A stretch of 15,813 nucleotides of DNA from Gammaproteobacteria bacterium (lineage in GTDB: Bacteria > Pseudomonadota > Gammaproteobacteria > Steroidobacterales > Woeseiaceae): assembly GCA_030641695.1 (NCBI GenBank), contig DAOWGY010000174.1:1-15813 (forward strand), given 5' to 3'. Numbering within the stretch: the first letter of the stretch is position 1; each line of letters begins with the position of its first letter. The position numbers and the translations under genes were made by a program. This document shows, in pieces, positions 13,139-15,813 of this stretch. The notes below the pieces were generated by a model. The model had not been told where the DNA came from and did not search any database. It saw only the letters and a list, made by a program, of their open reading frames with translations.

Positions 13139-14601
13139 TGACGAATTCAGTCAAAGCGCTGGTGTTCGGTGCCAGCGGTTACATCGGTACTAACCTTACT
13201 CCTCGCTTGCTCGAAGCGGGCTGGCAGGTGCGTGCCGCGGCCCGCCATCGTGCCGTGCTGGCGGCGCGAGGTTGGCAAGCTGCGGAACTCGTCGCCGCCG
13301 ATGCTCTGCAACCGGACTCTCTGCAACCGGCGTTGCGGGATATCGACATCGCGTTCTACCTCGTGCACTCGATGGCGGCCGGCCGTAATTTTGCGGAACT
13401 CGACATCGAAGCGGCGCGTAACTTCGCGAAAGCGGCGGCAGAGGCAGGCGTCGGTCGTATTGTTTATCTCGGTGGACTGAGCCCGGACAAGCCCACATCA
13501 CGGCATCTGAAGTCGAGAGCCGAAACCGGCGACGTATTGCGGCAAGGGCCGGTCCCGGTGACCGAGATTCGTGCCGGATTGATCGTCGGGCCAGGTTCGG
13601 CGGCGTATGAAATCATTCGAGACCTGGTCAACTACCTGCCCGTGATGGTTACGCCGCGCTGGGTGCAATCGCGCTCATCACCGATCGCACTCGAAAACCT
13701 GCTCGACTATCTCATCGGTATCGCGCATTTGCCGGAGGCGGCCGGAAAGACCTACGACGCCGGTGGCCCGGAGGTTCTGACGTACGAACAACTGATGCGT
13801 CAGTATGGCGAACTCACTGAGCATGATTTCCGGGTTTTGAAATTCCCGGCGCGAACGCCGCGGCTGTCGTCCTACTGGCTGAAACTGGTGACCGCGGTGC
13901 CGACCAGCATCGCCCGGGCGTTGATCGATGGACTGGCGCACGATGTCATCCCGAATGACGAGGAGATTCGGAAACTCGTTCCACTCGACCTGAAAGATTT
14001 CAAACAATCGGTAAACGCAGCACTCGACGCAGAGCAGAGCAACACGGTCAGCGCGCATTGGGCCGAGGGATCGATCGTGTGCCGCAACTTTCACCCCGAA
14101 TATGCCTATTACGCGAAGAGAGCAGGGGGCGAGGTTAGGACGCAGGCGAGTGCCAATGCGTTGTGGCGACAGGTCACTGCTTTCGGTGGCGATGAAGGCT
14201 ATTACTATGCCGAATCACTCTGGTTCCTGCGCCGCTTGATCAACTGGTTCGCGGGGGGGCCGAGTTTCAGCCGCAAGCGCCGTCATCCAACAGACGTCCG
14301 CGTGGGTGACGTCATCGATGCGTGGCGAGTCATCGCCGCCGAACCCGACCGACGACTCACGCTACTCATGGAAATGCGTGGACCGGGTTCCGGGGTACTC
14401 GAATTCGTGATCCGGGACAGGAACGATCAGCGCACGCTCAATGTGACCGCCTACTGGCATCCGGCCGGGCCGGCCGGATTGATCTACTGGTACGCGTTGC
14501 TGCCAGTACACGCATTCCTGTTTCGTGGCCTCAGCGCCGCAATTGCGCGCCGTGCTGAAAAATACGACGAGTCCGTGACCAAAGTCGCCCCGGAAAGTTA
14601 G
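13138..14601 (+). CDS. NAD(P)-binding SDR/epimerase-like protein fused to DUF2867 (YbjT-type)
   Basis: 487 residues from the ATG at 13138, which shares its A with the preceding TAA; the frame is open 51 bases further upstream but without a better start. The N-terminal atypical SDR domain starts KALVFGASGYIGTNL with G11, G14 and G17, then VRAAARH and FYLVHSM and YLGGLSPD. This is the NmrA/YbjT-like pattern, which lacks a YxxxK catalytic pair. From about residue 325 the DUF2867 domain follows (HPEYAYYAKRAGGEV, then GYYYAESLWFLRRLINWFAGG and RVGDVIDAWRV). It is an SRPBCC-like lipid or small-molecule-binding fold. A hydrophobic stretch near 450-468 (GLIYWYALLPVHAFLFRG) may touch the membrane. Fourth gene of the coupled redox operon; it may bind or process the same hydrophobic substrate. 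Substrate unknown. Confidence 0.87.
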   Translation: MTNSVKALVFGASGYIGTNLTPRLLEAGWQVRAAARHRAVLAARGWQAAELVAADALQPDSLQPALRDIDIAFYLVHSMAAGRNFAELDIEAARNFAKAAAEAGVGRIVYLGGLSPDKPTSRHLKSRAETGDVLRQGPVPVTEIRAGLIVGPGSAAYEIIRDLVNYLPVMVTPRWVQSRSSPIALENLLDYLIGIAHLPEAAGKTYDAGGPEVLTYEQLMRQYGELTEHDFRVLKFPARTPRLSSYWLKLVTAVPTSIARALIDGLAHDVIPNDEEIRKLVPLDLKDFKQSVNAALDAEQSNTVSAHWAEGSIVCRNFHPEYAYYAKRAGGEVRTQASANALWRQVTAFGGDEGYYYAESLWFLRRLINWFAGGPSFSRKRRHPTDVRVGDVIDAWRVIAAEPDRRLTLLMEMRGPGSGVLEFVIRDRNDQRTLNVTAYWHPAGPAGLIYWYALLPVHAFLFRGLSAAIARRAEKYDESVTKVAPES

Positions 14602-14613
14602 ACGATGCGTCTA
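14599..14613. other. Palindrome TAGACG-ATG-CGTCTA joining two convergent stop codons
   Basis: The inverted 6-base arms each contain the TAG stop of one convergent gene: the SDR gene on +, the DUF3307 gene on -. The hairpin is too short for a convincing terminator and lacks T runs, so termination here is only a possibility. Confidence 0.3.
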
Positions 14614-14997
14614 GTTGATATAGGCGATCGCAAAGCCGTTAATGAGCACATGCATGATGTTGTCGACGATGATGACCAGCCAGCCGGCGAGCCATTGTGG
14701 GGTGTCCGGATGAAATCCGGTCTTCGAACATTCGGACCACGGAGCGCTGCCCGGCCACGGTCGGTTCTTGACCCATGCAACGTAGCGAGCCAGGTGCCAG
14801 CGGTCGATGACGAAATGAGTGCCGCCGATGACGGCGAGCGTGTAGGGATTTTGCGTTATCAAGAGGAATGGCAACAGGTAGAAGGCGCAATGCACGAATG
14901 CGGCAAACGAGTTCCTGGTCTTCTCTTGCGCCATCCACTCGCTTTGCAGCAGGTAATCGCCGACAGCGTGGGCAATCAGTTGATCTGCAGTAAACAT
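14611..14997 (-). CDS. DUF3307 family small membrane protein
   Basis: 128 residues. GAGG about 6 bases before the ATG at 14997 supports the start. The N-terminus FTADQLIAHAVGDYLLQSEWMAQEK has the H-x3-D-x3-Q pattern and the W-x3-K of DUF3307 proteins. HCAFYLLPFLL and GGTHFVIDRWHLARY supply the family's further helix and H-x3-D pair. Three to four membrane helices are likely, the last at about 102-124 (QWLAGWLVIIVDNIMHVLIN). Conserved His and Asp within membrane helices would suit metal or proton handling, but the family has no settled function. In this window it stands alone, convergent to the SDR gene and divergent from the cyclase gene. Confidence 0.82.
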   Translation of the reverse strand: MFTADQLIAHAVGDYLLQSEWMAQEKTRNSFAAFVHCAFYLLPFLLITQNPYTLAVIGGTHFVIDRWHLARYVAWVKNRPWPGSAPWSECSKTGFHPDTPQWLAGWLVIIVDNIMHVLINGFAIAYIN

Positions 14998-15018
14998 TCA
15001 GGCCTCATGCGATATTAA

Positions 15019-15039
15019 TGTGGTCGCTATAATGCCACA
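15019..15039 (+). promoter_or_regulatory. Possible -10 box (TATAAT, 15028-15033) within TGTGG-N11-CCACA
   Basis: A consensus TATAAT lies 50 bases before the cyclase ATG and is framed by TGTGG (15019-15023) and CCACA (15035-15039). No good -35 is found at 16-18 bases, so an activator or a different sigma factor would be needed. The dyad could be an operator overlapping the promoter. Its TGTG/CACA ends recall CRP-type sites but the spacing is wrong for CRP. Confidence 0.3.
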
Positions 15040-15082
15040 AGTGCATCTTATCGCTGAATAAGTCTCTGGGAATACACGCCTT

Positions 15083-15730
15083 ATGACATACCCGCACCCG
15101 CTAATGGAAGACGTCAAAACCCTGGCCAGCTTTGAAGGCTGGGGCGAGGACGTCTATCGTGACTTTTTCGAGCTGCAGCGCGGCACGATGACCGAGGCGG
15201 AGTTCATCGAAAAGTACCACCAGGACCGCGCTATTTTATCGATGGATATGACGGGTTTTACGTCGTCGGCCATGCATCGCGGCGAATTGCAGAGCTTGCT
15301 CAGGGTCCTGGATGCACAAAGGGTCGCCATACCGGTGCTGCAGGAATTCGGCGCCAATCTGATTCGATGTTTCGCCGATGATATCGTCGCCCTGTTTCAT
15401 GAACCGAATAGCGCAATCGATTCGGCATTCGAGATCCATCGGCGTATTCAGTTGTTCAACGCGTCGCCACTCGCCTCGGAACATCCGACGCTGTGCTGTG
15501 TGGGTGTCGGCTATGGCCAGATTCTCGCGATCGGCCCGAACCTGGCGCAAGGTGATGAGATGAACCGGGCATCCAAGCTCGGAGAAGACGTCGCGCGCGG
15601 CAGTGAGACCCTGGTGACCGAACGCGCTTATACTGCAATGGCCGATCGTAGCGACGTTCACTTCGAGTTCCAGAAAAAGGATGACCAGTTGTTTCCGTTT
15701 TATCGTGCGACGCCGGCCGAGATCGACTAA
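15083..15730 (+). CDS. Small class III adenylate/guanylate cyclase-domain protein with altered active site
   Basis: 215 residues: a short N-terminal helical region (1-48) and one cyclase homology domain. The first metal Asp is in ILSMDMTGFT (Asp55). The second is in LIRCFADDIVALF (Asp99). The GYGQILAIG strand and GDEMNRASKL (157-166) keep the transition-state Asn161. Three usual catalytic positions differ: the base-selecting Lys of KxxGD is Arg95, and its Gly is Ala98; the partner Asp/Cys position is Leu154; and the transition-state Arg is Lys165. Metal binding and dimer formation look possible, but base preference and activity are uncertain. ATG 15083 lacks a strong ribosome site; Met8 (15104) is an alternative. 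It is not in the redox operon, though it is near the cyclic-nucleotide-binding protein at 9708. Confidence 0.8.
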   Translation: MTYPHPLMEDVKTLASFEGWGEDVYRDFFELQRGTMTEAEFIEKYHQDRAILSMDMTGFTSSAMHRGELQSLLRVLDAQRVAIPVLQEFGANLIRCFADDIVALFHEPNSAIDSAFEIHRRIQLFNASPLASEHPTLCCVGVGYGQILAIGPNLAQGDEMNRASKLGEDVARGSETLVTERAYTAMADRSDVHFEFQKKDDQLFPFYRATPAEID

Positions 15731-15813
15731 TCTCTCGGGAATTCACGTATCCACTGCGAGAAGAGCCGCTTTTCGCCCGATGTCGGCGGCAAGCCTGTTT
15801 TCGACAAGATGCA
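15727..15813 (-). CDS. Possible C-terminal tail of a minus-strand gene entering from the right edge
   Basis: A minus-strand frame is open from the edge to a TAG (complement of 15727-15729) that overlaps the cyclase stop. It reads CILSKTGLPPTSGEKRLFSQ and then WIREFPRD. The composition looks protein-like and tail-to-tail packing fits the window, but 28 codons are too few to prove coding. The same bases read on + resemble the tandem membrane-protein genes. Confidence 0.3.
   Translation of the reverse strand, partial: CILSKTGLPPTSGEKRLFSQWIREFPRD
15770..15813 (+). pseudogene. Fragment similar to the head of the tandem membrane proteins, no start codon seen
   Basis: The + frame reads FSPDVGGKPVFDKM, against FGPDGKPAFDKM in copy 1. 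The DNA around CGGCAAGCC and TTCGACAAGATG is the same in both. No ATG, GTG or TTG occurs in this frame between the TAA at 15728-15730 and this point. If related, it is either a remnant, a gene with a downstream start at 15809, or coincidence. Confidence 0.2.

Noticed and set aside
1..15813. CRISPR arrays, tRNA/rRNA genes, insertion sequences, integrases
   Set aside because: No regularly spaced direct repeats, RNA-gene signatures or transposase/integrase motifs were seen on reading both strands.

Overview
The window is a dense, moderately GC-rich stretch of bacterial chromosome. Short intergenic gaps, clear Shine-Dalgarno sites, ATGA/TAATG gene junctions, a lipobox lipoprotein, LysR regulation and the TolB-like/TPR membrane protein family suggest a Gram-negative proteobacterium, probably an environmental gammaproteobacterium. 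That placement is inference from gene content, since no rRNA or other taxonomic marker is present. I see no tRNA, rRNA, CRISPR array, insertion sequence or phage gene.

Left part (1-3184). The end of a secreted-type beta-sandwich protein on the + strand faces a minus-strand series. In transcription order this is a LysR regulator (3184-2273), a small secreted His/Cys-containing protein (2110-1691), an OsmC-family protein (1622-1179) and a membrane-anchored redoxin resembling iodothyronine deiodinases (1182-343). The last two overlap by ATGA. A strong perfect hairpin lies in the gap ahead of the OsmC gene.

Middle (3185-9567). Divergent from LysR is a double-domain PNPOx-type flavin protein. A candidate palindromic operator lies between them. 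A lipoprotein of the N-acyl-D-amino-acid deacylase family follows on the minus strand. Divergent from it is a + series: a TolB-like/TPR membrane protein, a small secreted protein with a fold like the one at the left edge, and two tandem copies, about 80% identical, of a small membrane protein of unknown function.

Right part (9675-15730). Four + strand genes form a tightly coupled operon: a stand-alone cyclic-nucleotide-binding domain protein, a geranylgeranyl-reductase-like FAD protein with a cysteine cluster, a GltD/DsrL-like NAD(P)H:FAD iron-sulfur oxidoreductase, and an NAD(P)-binding SDR fused to DUF2867. Then come a convergent DUF3307 membrane protein and a divergent class III nucleotide cyclase. 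The most interesting hypothesis is a cyclic-nucleotide-gated electron-transfer module: cyclase and cAMP-type sensor on either side of a flavin/iron-sulfur redox chain acting on an unknown, possibly isoprenoid or lipid, substrate. The last 80 bases contain either the tail of a minus-strand gene or a start-less fragment similar to the tandem membrane-protein genes.
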